In this document: piece after piece, positions 1-8,726 of the stretch
How the letters are laid out: every line of letters starts with the position of its first letter
How positions within the stretch are numbered: the stretch's first letter is position 1
Assembly: GCA_027575805.1 (NCBI GenBank)
Contig: JANBPU010000364.1
Location: 1-14,671, forward strand
DNA from: Mycoemilia scoparia
Lineage: Eukaryota > Kickxellomycota > Kickxellomycetes > Kickxellales > Kickxellaceae
Direction: 5' to 3'
Length of the DNA: 14,671 nt
The notes under the pieces: generated by a model
Seen by the model: the letters and a program-made list of their open reading frames with translations, nothing else
What the model was told of the DNA's origin: nothing
Database searches by the model: none
Position numbers and translations under genes: made by a program

Positions 1-50
1 GAACTGGAAAACAGTTCTTTGCAGCAGTAGATCACCATGTTCTATCAAGA

Positions 51-176
51 CATAAGGGTGATGGTTTTTGAAGGGTACCTTTTGGAGGGCAATGATAATA
101 GGGGCATCAATCACAGCCAAATGAATGCCCAGTTTTACTTGTAAACATTTGCCCTTTAAAAATAATCTCACATATA
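51..176 (+). mobile_element. MITE-like inverted-repeat element, copy A
   Basis: A short non-coding element of the family repeated at 943-1057, 4233-4327, 13815-13924, 14103-14242 and 14541 onward. The left end contains TTTTTGAAGGGTACC (64-78). The right end contains GCCCTTTAAAAATAAT (151-166), the inverted counterpart with one change. The inside shares AATCACAGCCAAATG (109-123) and GTTTTACTTGTAAACATT (132-149) with other copies. No open reading frame of note lies inside. The boundaries are approximate because the outer few bases of the ends have diverged. Confidence 0.7.
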
Positions 177-942
177 CTCGAAATCTACTTTCCAATTTAT
201 TGATTGTGTGTTAGATTTCTATACAAGTACTCATCTGAACATTATATAAATTTTATTATTGAATCCCTCTTTCTCTCTCCAACAACTCTTTCTTGCAATG
301 ATTGTAAAATTTATTTCATTCAATGTATCATCATTCATAATGGCAATCAATTTAAAAAGGGCATTATTCTACTTGATAAAATTCCATCCAATCAATATCC
401 AGAAACATTGGTCAAAAAGATCATTAAATCATAACATTTAATATAATGAATTGTATAAAACTACTTGTGTCGCCGTTATTAAGTCAGTTAAATTAAAAAC
501 TGTTTAGATTAGATATATATTTCTTTTATTTTTTAAATTATAGATTCAACATGTAACTATAAAATTTAGGTAAATTGTTCACACATATAAAAATAATTAA
601 TAAGGTAAATACATGGGCACAGCCAAAAAAGAAAAGAAAATTACGTACAGTTATATTACTAAACAAAACAATGTAAATGAAATGAAATGAAAGGTCGAGC
701 AATTAGTATCAAAAATATAACAAGTATCAAAAAAGCCCCTGATCAGTCGAGGGTGAGAACAGGCGTCAGCGCAAAATTGAAGAAAATGAAATATAAGAAA
801 CAATAAGAGTAGTTGTATAGCAAGCAAGCAAGCAATAAAGTGGGCAGCCAAAACTATCAAGAACTAATCTCTTTTTCCGGATCATTCGTAATAATATCAA
901 TAATAGTAGTAAAAAAATACAAGCAATAATAATGGTTTGGTT
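177..942. other. Gene-free AT-rich stretch
   Basis: I see nothing that I can support as a gene here. The sequence is strongly AT-rich, the short open frames on both strands have no recognisable domain, and no tRNA-like box pair or long repeat was found. It separates element copies A and B. Confidence 0.5.
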
Positions 943-1057
943 TATGTAGCTATTTTTGAAGTGTTTGGTTAGTCACGCATTTGGTTGTGAAAGCCCTTAT
1001 AATCGTTGGCGGTCACCAAAAGGAAGATAGTAACCTCCAAAAAGTATGATCAATATG
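943..1057 (-). mobile_element. MITE-like inverted-repeat element, copy B (reverse orientation)
   Basis: On the minus strand this copy starts CATATTGATCATACTTTTTGG (1057 down to 1037; motif quoted in part) and carries GCCAACGATTATAAGGG and TCACAACCAAATG, matching copy E closely. It ends CACTTCAAAAATAGCTACAT. It lies about 45 bp downstream of the proposed stop codon of the minus-strand gene at 1103-2003, so it may lie in or near that gene's 3' region. It has no coding capacity. Confidence 0.7.
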
Positions 1058-1102
1058 GCTGATGTGGAGAGTGGGTGACAACAATTGATTGTTGATGGAA
1101 AG

Positions 1103-2003
1103 CTAGGTTTTTTTAGCGATGACTCCTAATTTTGGTACGGATCTAAATATACAAATATCATTAATAAAACATCTTTCGTAGTGTTGTGGCTTAATGATTG
1201 AATTATTGGACCATAATGAATGTAGTGAGTCCAAATAGCTTACAATTAAGTAGGTATCTGTGATTTCTTTATGAATCCTTGAATACTGATTTTGGTAGTA
1301 ATCTTCTACATACATCAACAATCCATTCAAAATATGATGTAATGTGGTTATTTGTTTTGTTATTTATTGTTTGCACCACGAAGCGCGTATGTATTTGATA
1401 GTTATATTTTCTTTCACAAAGATGTTCATAGACACACACACACACACACACACGCACAGATATATAATATTACTTACTTTGTGGTTTATTATGACAATCA
1501 TAATAACTTTTTAATACACTAATCTTCTCGATATCAAGCTCTTCGATTCGATTCCAATAATCCCGAATACTCTTCCCATCACTACAACTGTTGTTGTATG
1601 TACTACTATTGCTGCTACATGTGCTGCTACAACTACCACACCTGCTTCCGACTGCTGTTGCACCGGCTGTCCCATTGGTGGTGGAGTGCCCGTTTATATA
1701 CTCGCAAGAGCCGCTGTTTTTGTTGGTACTGTTGATATGGTTATTTGACATCAAGTTTGACTCTCTTTTTTGAGACACTGCTGCTCCTGACGATAGTGTT
1801 GAGGCTACGTTGGTAGCATTTAGGCTATTAATTTGGCTATTGCTTGAGCCTATTACGCTGCTTGCGACAGGACTGGTATTATTGTTTTTGTTCGATGTAG
1901 TTGTAGTTGTAGTAGTAGTAGCAGCAGCGGCAGAAGTATTAATAGAATTGGCGCCCAACCCACTCTTTCCAAAGCCTATATGAGAACCAGAAATATGGTT
2001 CAT
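1103..2003 (-). CDS. Ser/Thr/Asn-rich protein of unknown function, two-exon model
   Basis: I do not recognise this gene. Exon 1 (2003-1478) encodes about 175 residues beginning MNHISGSHIGFGKSG. Residues about 20-140 are low-complexity Ser, Thr, Asn, Ala and Gly, with a run of eight Thr near residue 30 and a Cys/Ser-rich patch near 125-140. About 30 charged, ordinary residues follow (DYWNRIEELDIEKISVLK). The open frame closes just past a strong donor, GTAAGTAA at 1477. I propose an acceptor TGTATGTAG ending at 1306 and exon 2 at 1305-1103, which joins in phase and adds 67 residues (DYYQNQYSRIHKEIT...), giving 242 in total. Exon 1 and its donor are better supported than exon 2; further exons or a different acceptor are possible. 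A TATA box lies upstream at 2186-2194. The Thr, Asn and Ser runs come from trinucleotide repeats. A regulatory protein would fit such composition, but that is a guess. Confidence 0.45.
1432..1453. repeat. (AC)11 microsatellite in proposed intron
   Basis: An uninterrupted AC run (GT on the minus strand) just inside the proposed intron of the minus-strand gene at 1103-2003. Confidence 0.9.
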
Positions 2004-2185
2004 ATAAACTTGCTAAAGCTTCGTTCGTATATGTATGCGAGAAACAAGAAGCTCGCAGGTTACCAAGATTTCGGGAAATAAAGTTGCTGTAGGTTTCTTT
2101 GCTGGGTCCCAGTGGCGGGGCGGTGGTTTCTGAGTATACGAGTGGGTCTGTGTGTATGATCAAGTAAGGACGGTTGTTGTGGCTG

Positions 2186-2194
2186 CTTTATATA
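2186..2194 (-). promoter_or_regulatory. TATA box for the minus-strand gene at 1103-2003
   Basis: The minus strand reads TATATAAAG in a locally GC-richer setting (GGC on one side, CAGCC on the other). It lies about 185 bp upstream of the ATG at 2003, implying a start of transcription near 2155-2165 and a leader of about 155 nt. Farther upstream (2280-2850) the minus strand is unusually pyrimidine-rich, as is common in promoters of such fungi. Confidence 0.5.
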
Positions 2195-2279
2195 GCCAGA
2201 TAAAATAAAGCGGGATGAAGCCAGTGTATAAGGTAAAAAATACAGTAGGGTATATTTTGAAAGGCGTTTATAAAAATAC

Positions 2280-2870
2280 TGCTAGTACAATAGTAGTGCA
2301 AGAGGAAAAAGGAAAAGGGCAAGGCCTTTTAAAGGTATGGATATGCTAATAGCCTCAGTTTGCTGGTGAGGGAGGGCAGGGCAGGGCAGGGCGAGTGAGT
2401 GAGTGAGCGAGAAGCTATTAGGAGATTTACAGCAGCAGTACAAATAAAAAGGGCGTGGGCGAAGCGATGATAAGACACACACGCACACACACCTTTTAGT
2501 GTGATTAAATGTCCAGCTGCAATTTAAAATAGAGAGGAAGGGAGGGAAGCTAAATCCCGTTAATAAACAAGACACAGGCAGATACAGAAAATAACTAAAA
2601 AGGCAGAGAGAGTATGTGTGAGAGTGAGAGAAAGCGAGAACGAGTGAGGCGAAGGGAGAGGGTTAGTTAAGTAAAAAATGTACGAAGGAATGGGATAGAA
2701 AATGACTGACCGACTTGTCAACCCAGATTTTAGTAAATGAGGTTTTACTTTTATAATATAACCTATCACAGCCTCAACCACCACCACTGGCAACAGCAGC
2801 CACAGGGGGTCAACCACCACCACCACCACCACACTCCTATTTTCCATTATTTTACTTTGACTTCATTTTA
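2280..2870. repeat. Purine-rich promoter-proximal region with mixed simple repeats
   Basis: The plus strand is purine-rich (pyrimidine-rich on the minus strand). It contains a GGGCA/GGGCG array and GTGA repeats near 2370-2410, an imperfect AC tract near 2473-2493, AGAG/GTGAG tracts near 2605-2665 and (CCA)n near 2813-2831. Open frames crossing it on the minus strand are repetitive (Val and Ser/Leu runs) and not convincing as proteins. It most likely acts as the upstream region of the gene at 1103-2003. Confidence 0.55.
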
Positions 2871-3430
2871 CTTCCCATCACCACTACTTTCTTATTTTTG
2901 TTAGCAATGCTCCGCCACTGATAATGGCGGTGGTTCTTCCTCAACCACAGTTATTTATTGGGAGTTACATTAGTATTTTCTTGGTTCCCACGCCCAGACA
3001 TTTGAGCTCCCCTTTATCCACATTTCTTTTTCTTTCCTTGCTCTCCGTTTTTGGCATTGGCTAATTGACTGCACTACCCAACATTCATCAGAGCTCTACC
3101 CTCAAAATCAGCCAACCTACTTGACTGCAAAGAAAATCGTGGATAGAGGCCACGGACTCATCATCGCTATACAGAGGGACAAATGGTTAAAGAACATGAG
3201 CTCTCTAGACCTTAAATAAGCCTCCCATTTAAGGTATCAAAAGCTATTGATGAGTGGTGTACTGCATGATGTGCTGTAGATTGACCAAAGTTTTATATCC
3301 ACACGCACACACTCACACTCACGCAGCTGGCTAAACTAACAACAACGGAACCATCGTGTTCTAAAGAAGAGAGGAGTCTAGATTGTTACTTATGTCATTG
3401 ATGTATAGAATATCATAATACAAACAAACT
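2871..3430. other. Gene-free stretch with small hairpins
   Basis: No gene can be supported. The stretch has a hairpin with arms CCGCCA/TGGCGG near 2911-2929, a perfect 8-bp inverted repeat CCTTAAAT/ATTTAAGG at 3210-3234, and an imperfect CA-rich tract at 3299-3325. Confidence 0.45.
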
Positions 3431-4232
3431 CATAGTCCTAGGGGCTGAGCAGCGGATCATTGCATACTGCGACAAACATTGGATGGTTTATCGATCGTCC
3501 TGTAGTATGGCTTGGACTATCCCACCAGCCTTGATTCAATCGCCATGCGCAATGGCAGCCCAATCGTTACATCATATTTACCAATGAGGCCAGGTCAGGC
3601 CAGTCTTCTATCTACATGGCATGCTTGATAAGTGCCATTATGTACACCAACTATTAATGTGTTTTTGGAATTAGGTATACAAGCTTATTAAATGCAGCCA
3701 ATAATTATGACGATTTTTACATGCGAGATATTTGGCTATTACTGCCAAGCTGTGTCGGATATCTAGCAAAACAATCGAAACCACTGCAGTAATACATCAC
3801 CGCTATGATCACTTTGGATAGCCCCTGGCAGTGGCAATAATGTGGAGCTTGCTGGTAAAGGACAAATTGGACCTCCAGCGCACACGTGTCTGTACCTATG
3901 ATGGATGGCTTCAGAGCTGGCCATTGTCATCAGCGATCTTCACAGCCGACTCAGCCAGCCGGCATAATAGCAATGATGTATTTCATGACATCAGGCTTTT
4001 ACAGAAATTGGAAGCACCACAGCCCAGCCTTTGGGATCATTTATCAATGTGCTGGTTGGCTGAATATTAAGCATAGGACTATGTGTATGAATTATTGATT
4101 TCTTGCAGCCCCAAAGACGCTATTACTATGACGTTGCTGGTAGAGTACATCGTAGTAGTCTCCAGACGAATGCTTTACATACGGCTCCTTTTAAGGTTTA
4201 CTACAATACACTGGCGACGGTCACCGTTACAT
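3431..4232. other. Unexplained, relatively GC-richer block, possibly a decayed gene or element
   Basis: This block looks less AT-rich than the sequence on either side. Two overlapping plus-strand frames (3831-4070 and 3886-4098) are open for 70-80 codons, and a splice-acceptor-like TTTCTTGCAG ends at 4107, but no intact exon chain or known domain emerges. A 13-bp direct repeat CGTTACATCATAT occurs at 3565-3577 and 4225-4237, the second overlapping the edge of element copy C. I cannot assign a function; decayed coding sequence or an old repeat are the likeliest explanations. Confidence 0.3.
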
Positions 4233-4327
4233 CATATGGGCCATTATTTTTGAAGGGCTATAGAGTCCTCCATCTGGCTGTGATTTCCCCTATCAACATG
4301 CACCCCTCGAAAATTATGATCCATATG
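4233..4327 (-). mobile_element. MITE-like inverted-repeat element, copy C (best-preserved ends)
   Basis: The two ends can be aligned directly over about 25 bp. The left end runs CATATGGGCCATTATTTTTG then AAGGG. The right end, read on the minus strand, runs CATATGGATCATAATTTTCG then AGGGG. The interior on the minus strand has AATCACAGCCAGATG, matching the family core, which fixes the orientation. At about 95 bp this is the shortest complete copy. The terminal CATATG on each side may include a TA target duplication, but since CATATG is itself palindromic this cannot be decided here. Confidence 0.75.
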
Positions 4328-4975
4328 TTTCAGTGGTTTGAGTGTGTTTCTCATGACTAGTCACGCACCCATATCTTCTCTTATTAGATATTTATCCATG
4401 TTAACCAATCCCCTTGTGGTTGTTGTTGTTCCTTTTACAATAGTGTATGGCGTGGGACAACTCAAAGGGGCGCTTGGATGCCCACAGAGTCACAAGCAAG
4501 CAACAAATGGCTTGTATAAATATAACATACATGTATATATGTATGTATGTAGCCTAAATGTCTCTCAAATGACATGATGATTAATGTACGTAAGTGCGCA
4601 GCAGCCTAGCAGTGGTGGTAGTGAGAATAATAACGAATGCCTAAATAAATGTATGTATGCAAGTGTGGAGTCAGTCCAAATGATTAATCTAGAAAAATGT
4701 GGCTGATGGCAAACAACGTCATAGCTACCTAATTTATTTCCTTTTATCACTGCTCGTTTCATCTTGTCACCCTTGTCCCTTCCCAGGCATTTTCTTTTTG
4801 ATATCTTTTTTCTGTGTCCCTGGGGCTGCGACATTATAAATCCAGCTGGTCTGCATTATATCACAGCACATAAACAAATGTCAAAGAGGAGTCTGTTTCT
4901 ATGCGGGTGGTTTCTAGATAGGTCTGAAACCACTTTAGCCACATACACACAAAGAGAGAGAGTGAGAGATACTGA

Positions 4976-4996
4976 TACTTGTTTATCAAACAAGTA
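4976..4996. repeat. Perfect hairpin, 9-bp arms
   Basis: Arms TACTTGTTT and AAACAAGTA are separated by three bases (ATC). It lies far from any supported gene, so a role as a terminator is not indicated. Confidence 0.85.
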
Positions 4997-5695
4997 AATA
5001 TATTTCGATCCCAAAAGTCCCATTACTTGTGCTTATAACACTGATATAAATATAAATATATGTTCTGCTCCTCTTTATCAGAAACTATCGCATAATCTCT
5101 TTGACACAACCGTACATTCTATACAAATGCCAATAAGCCTACTAATAAGCATTTGAGATAGGATCCCAACTACCAAAGGGGGAGAAGAATTCCAACTAGA
5201 TTTTAACTTTACCACCTCAAAAGTCTTGTGATTAATACCTTCATCCTAGTCTTGGCATCATTGTAACTACCAACCAACCAAGATAAAAGACTCGGACACA
5301 TGCTAAAACAATTTGCTTACCAGACTTCTTGAGCTGTTCTGCTCTGCTCTGCATCCATTATCCATGTAACGACGGGGTGGTTAATCGTTATATAGTAGTT
5401 TGAGTTTTATTTGTTGAATAAGAAAGTAAAAACTAAAGAAAAAGAAGAGGAAAGAGGGCAAGGCCCAATATATATGGTAGGCCGCTCCTAGCATGAGCGC
5501 TGCCAAGTGTAAAGGGAGTGAGCTTATTCAAAGAAGGGGCAAATATGATAGGTTGTGTCTAAGGGAGCGTCGTCTTTGCTGGCCCTTTGATGTGATGTAG
5601 AAAGCTTAAATAAAGTTGGTTGGCCCATGTTGTGCAATCCATGGGCGGTCTTAAAGAAAGGGCGTTATGGTCTTTTGTACAAAGAAATATGTAGC

Positions 5696-5717
5696 CGGTC
5701 CTAAGACCTTAGGACCG
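5696..5717. repeat. 22-bp near-perfect palindrome
   Basis: Arms CGGTCCTAAG and CTTAGGACCG are perfect inverted repeats with only two bases (AC) between them. The sequence is GC-richer than its surroundings. It lies about 540 bp beyond the stop codon of the minus-strand subunit g gene. It could be a binding site for a dimeric protein, a cruciform-forming site or a remnant of a transposon end; nothing nearby decides this. Confidence 0.85.
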
Positions 5718-6255
5718 TCACAATCCACATATTGTCTGATTCCAATCTATTTCATTCCTTTGATATCCCACCACATGACTCCCTATCATCATCCAAGCTA
5801 CATTTTTCATTTCTGTAAATGTGTGTCCCCACCTTTTCCTGTTTTATTTTTAATTAATACTCGCCTTACCTTGTTTTCGGTCATCACCTATTGTAAAATC
5901 GGATATGTATGTACGTATGCTGTAACATCTGACTAAAGAAGAATCTTTGAAATCGAAATTCCAATGCAACACATCACATTGCTTCTTTTGCCAAACCTCC
6001 TCACATCCTTCATTTCCCCTATTTCTAATGAATGTTCATCCTTTTAATTAAACACAAACATCATCCATGCATCACATTGCTTTCAACACTTCAAAAATCC
6101 AATGCACCACAATTCCAAAAATGCTTGTACATCATTTCATACCAACCAGAATTATTCAAATATAAACGTATATATGTTTATGTTTATATATGTGTGTGTG
6201 GTTTTAAAAATATAAAAGATGTAAAAGATATACGGATGTGTATTTATATAAAAAT

Positions 6256-7364
6256 CTAGTGGTTCTTGTATCCAACCAAGTTGCGACGACCAATCTGCTC
6301 TCCAACAATAAAGAATGAAACAAGCTCGAATGTAAGCAAAGCTCCCTTCTTGACCTGCTCTTGAGTTGGGGCCTGCTTGAAAGCGTTGGATGCAGCAAGA
6401 GTGTTGAGGAGCTTGAAGAGCTCGGTTTGTGCGGTGTTGAAATCAGCCTTTGTGGGGAATGCGATGTTTTGGCGGTATGCGGTCTGCTTGGCTACATGGA
6501 AAGCAACCTGGGACCAGTATGTGATTGGCTGGATAGCTCCTCCGATCTTGGTGAATGGGGTCAAGGCGCCCTTGGGAAGAGCATCTACAGAATCCAAGTG
6601 TTTTTATAAATTTAGTTTTTTAATAATTGTGACACCTTTGGTCTAGCACGGACAGATCGTATATTTAAAATGTCAATGTTACTTACTGATGGTGGCATTG
6701 TAGATGTTGCACAATGTACGAAGGACAGACTGGGCCTTGCCTGGCACTAGAAATTTAAAAGATCGCATTAAAATAAATAATGAGTGATCGAGTTGATATA
6801 TATATATATATATATATATCTGCAGTTGACAAAAGGTATAGAGATGCAAAATATTCTCCCTCCCCTTTCTATCCTTTCATTACTAACAAAAGCAATAATG
6901 TTTAATTCTAGTAATACTTACAGTCAAGATCTTTAACCTGCTGACCAACCTTCTGGGCAGTTTCGTTAAGCTTCTCAGTATTTACAGATGCTATATAAAT
7001 CAAAATCAAAATGGATCGATAAGTCAACACCCTGGTTAAACAACATAACAAAACTCCCTTTCCCTGAATTTATAGATTTGCAAGGGAAATTACCAAGTAT
7101 AAATCTGCCTCAATAGATTTATGGCTAGTAATTCCCAATGGGCAGACATATATGCGCAAATCAGGAAAAAGGTAACAAAATGGAACGCATAAACACAAAT
7201 AAATTGAGAAACAATTACTACAGCAACGTACATTTAACCTGGTTTGCAGCATCAGAAATGGTCTTTCCAATCTTTTGGGCAGAAGCCTCGGAGCTAGCCT
7301 GGCGGATAGTTAGACGAGCAGTTGGGGCAATAAAAGCCTTTGTGGTCAAAATACGTGAAGCCAT
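6256..7364 (-). CDS. ATP20: Mitochondrial F1Fo-ATP synthase subunit g (ATP20 family), four exons
   Basis: Subunit g sits in the inner-membrane Fo part of ATP synthase and helps the enzyme form dimers and shape cristae. Exons are 7364-7232, 6990-6922, 6746-6687 and 6584-6256. Donors are GTACGT, GTAAGT and GTAAGT, acceptors end in TAG, and all introns are phase 1, so the joins give one frame of 196 residues. The N-terminus (MASRILTTKAFIAPTARL) is basic and hydroxylated, like a mitochondrial presequence. The C-terminal exon carries the family hallmark: a hydrophobic segment (about 168-186) ending FFIVGEQIGRRNLVGY, with the GxxxG motif at Gly182-Gly186 that the yeast protein needs for dimerisation. 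Yeast Atp20 is shorter (115 residues); the extra length here is N-terminal. Intron 2 contains an (AT)12 run. Start choice: the ATG at 7364 is the first in frame and begins the presequence. The family call is secure. Confidence 0.93.
6796..6819. repeat. (AT)12 microsatellite in intron 2 of the subunit g gene
   Basis: An uninterrupted AT dinucleotide run lies between exons 2 and 3 (intron 6747-6921). It makes that intron prone to length variation between strains. Confidence 0.9.
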
Positions 7365-7748
7365 TTCTAATTTATATATTCAAGCAAGGGCGAAAAAGAA
7401 AATAATTGGAGTAAAAGGAAGTTGGTCGCTAAATTAACCAAATCGACAAATCCTGGGATAGTAAAAAAGAGAGAACAAAATTAGATAAAAGATAAACGGT
7501 TAAAAAGCGCCGATATTTTCATATGCTAAGAATGCTACTAGCAGGTTCGGTAGCAGCAGCTATAGTAACACTACAGGTTGGCTTTGATTTTTACAAACTC
7601 TTTTCTCTATTCTATTATCTTTGAATTATGGATCAGGGCAAAAGATTTGTTGGATCAGATCAATGACAAGAGTGAAGCTTTTTCATTGTCGAAGTATACC
7701 AGTGAGATGTTTTGAGTGCTCTTCCACAACAGTGCCATTATAAAAAGG

Positions 7749-7771
7749 GTGTGCGTGTGTGTGTGTGTGTG
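7749..7771. repeat. GT microsatellite
   Basis: GTGTGCGTGTGTGT-type run with one C interruption, upstream of the minus-strand subunit g gene and about 30 bp from a GA run. Confidence 0.9.
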
Positions 7772-7801
7772 GGCAATGAAGAAGGAGGTTTAGCAAATGA
7801 A

Positions 7802-7827
7802 AGAGAGAGAGAGAGAGAGAGAGAGAA
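7802..7827. repeat. GA microsatellite
   Basis: About twelve GA units (CT on the minus strand, i.e. a pyrimidine tract when read toward the subunit g gene). Such tracts recur in the promoter regions of this window (see also 10590-10614). Confidence 0.9.
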
Positions 7828-8267
7828 GGGGGAATATTTTTGAACTGGAAACAAAGAGACTGATGTTGGATAAGCTGTTCGAGTTGGTTAATTGATAAGA
7901 AAAACGGTTACCAAGAAGTTTGGTAACTTTGGATCGTGTACTAGAAATCTACCTTTCTGTAGGCTAAAGATATCAACATAAATTTCATTCAAGTTCCAAA
8001 CGAAAATATCCACAAGATCATCCGCCATTAGCTATATATTTTCATACAATGCCTAATACTAATAAAGTTACAACGGACTTGATAGCATTATTTTCTAGCT
8101 TTGAACCTACAGTGATGGCTAACACTCTTTAATTGATAGACAAAAAGGCTGGTAAGAAAGTAGTGGTTTTGTTTACTTGTGCTCTCTGATTTTTTATAGC
8201 CAACATTAAGCTTTCCATTGCCACGCATTCTTTCTGCCCTTCTCCAGGATGAAGTCAACTGGGGATG

Positions 8268-8275
8268 TGAGTCAT
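8268..8275. promoter_or_regulatory. Candidate Gcn4/CPC1 (general amino acid control) site
   Basis: The sequence TGAGTCAT reads ATGACTCA on the other strand and contains the TGACTCA core bound by Gcn4/CPC1 bZIP activators. It lies about 460 bp upstream of the DAHP synthase ATG. In yeast both DAHP synthase genes are Gcn4-controlled, so the position fits, although a 7-bp core can occur by chance. Confidence 0.4.
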
Positions 8276-8546
8276 TGCTACGCGCTATGACCAAGCACCA
8301 AACTTTCTATTATGGCTGGGCAAAGCGATATGATAGACCTCCACCACAGTGCTCAGGCATTGACAAGCAAAGTATCAGCCATTTATACACTACCAATCAG
8401 CCAGCTTTGGTACCAACAAAGGGGGCAGCGATGAGATACGACAAACTTTTGACCAATTGTATTTTAACCAGAGATGAACCACGCACCTATTTGATAATTA
8501 CCACATTCACCAAAACTGCCTCATCAAAATTCACCACAACGCACAC

Positions 8547-8554
8547 TATAAATA
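8547..8554 (+). promoter_or_regulatory. Candidate TATA box of the DAHP synthase gene (distal)
   Basis: TATAAATA lies 173 bp upstream of the ATG at 8727. A pyrimidine-rich tract follows (about 8594-8625). If used, the leader would be about 145 nt and would contain no upstream ATG. A second candidate, TATAAAG at 8647-8653, would give a leader of about 45 nt. The sequence alone does not say which is used. Confidence 0.4.
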
Positions 8555-8726
8555 CAAACCATCATACTTCTTCATCAGGCCGGCCCTCAATAACCTTTTC
8601 CCCATCTCTTTTTCTCTTCCACCAACTCGTCTTTATTCTTGTTTTTTATAAAGATCTATATTATTTTGTTTTATCCAAAAAGTTTTCACCTATTTTATCC
8701 ATTGCCAACTACACTTGTATTCAACC

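Larger units (their letters stand above)
4328..6255. other. Long gene-free stretch downstream of the subunit g gene
   Basis: No gene can be supported on either strand; the open frames present lack domains or sensible exon structure. It contains TATG-type repeats near 4530-4552 and 4648-4660, a hairpin at 4976-4996, a CTCTG repeat near 5337-5353, an inverted repeat GCCCATG/CATGGGC near 5623-5646 and a 22-bp near-palindrome at 5696-5717. The right part (about 5950-6255) lies just beyond the stop codon of the minus-strand subunit g gene and probably includes its 3' untranslated region. No unambiguous AATAAA was identified there. Confidence 0.5.
7365..8267. other. Intergenic region between subunit g and DAHP synthase genes
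   Basis: This divergent intergenic region should hold the promoter of the minus-strand subunit g gene and distal elements for the plus-strand DAHP synthase. No clear TATA box was found at a sensible distance from the subunit g ATG; a TATA-like TATATAAAT lies only about 10 bp upstream, too close to be functional. The region contains GT and GA microsatellites at 7749-7771 and 7802-7827 and a possible very small plus-strand gene at 7523-7700, described in the findings. Nothing else can be supported. Confidence 0.45.

Noticed and set aside
1240..1375. A telomerase-like segment in another minus-strand frame (FEWIVDVCRRLLPKS)
   Set aside because: The resemblance is short and weak, and the neighbouring sequence has none of the reverse-transcriptase motifs such a gene would need.
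2560..2847. 95-codon minus-strand open frame with a Val run
   Set aside because: It is produced by a CCA repeat and other simple repeats, and no domain is visible.
5667..5936. 89-codon plus-strand open frame
   Set aside because: It starts just before the palindrome at 5696-5717 and runs through it; composition and lack of any domain argue for chance.
8715..8726. Extending DAHP synthase upstream to an in-frame TTG
   Set aside because: Nuclear fungal genes start at ATG as a rule; the ATG at 8727 has good context and the family alignment starts there.
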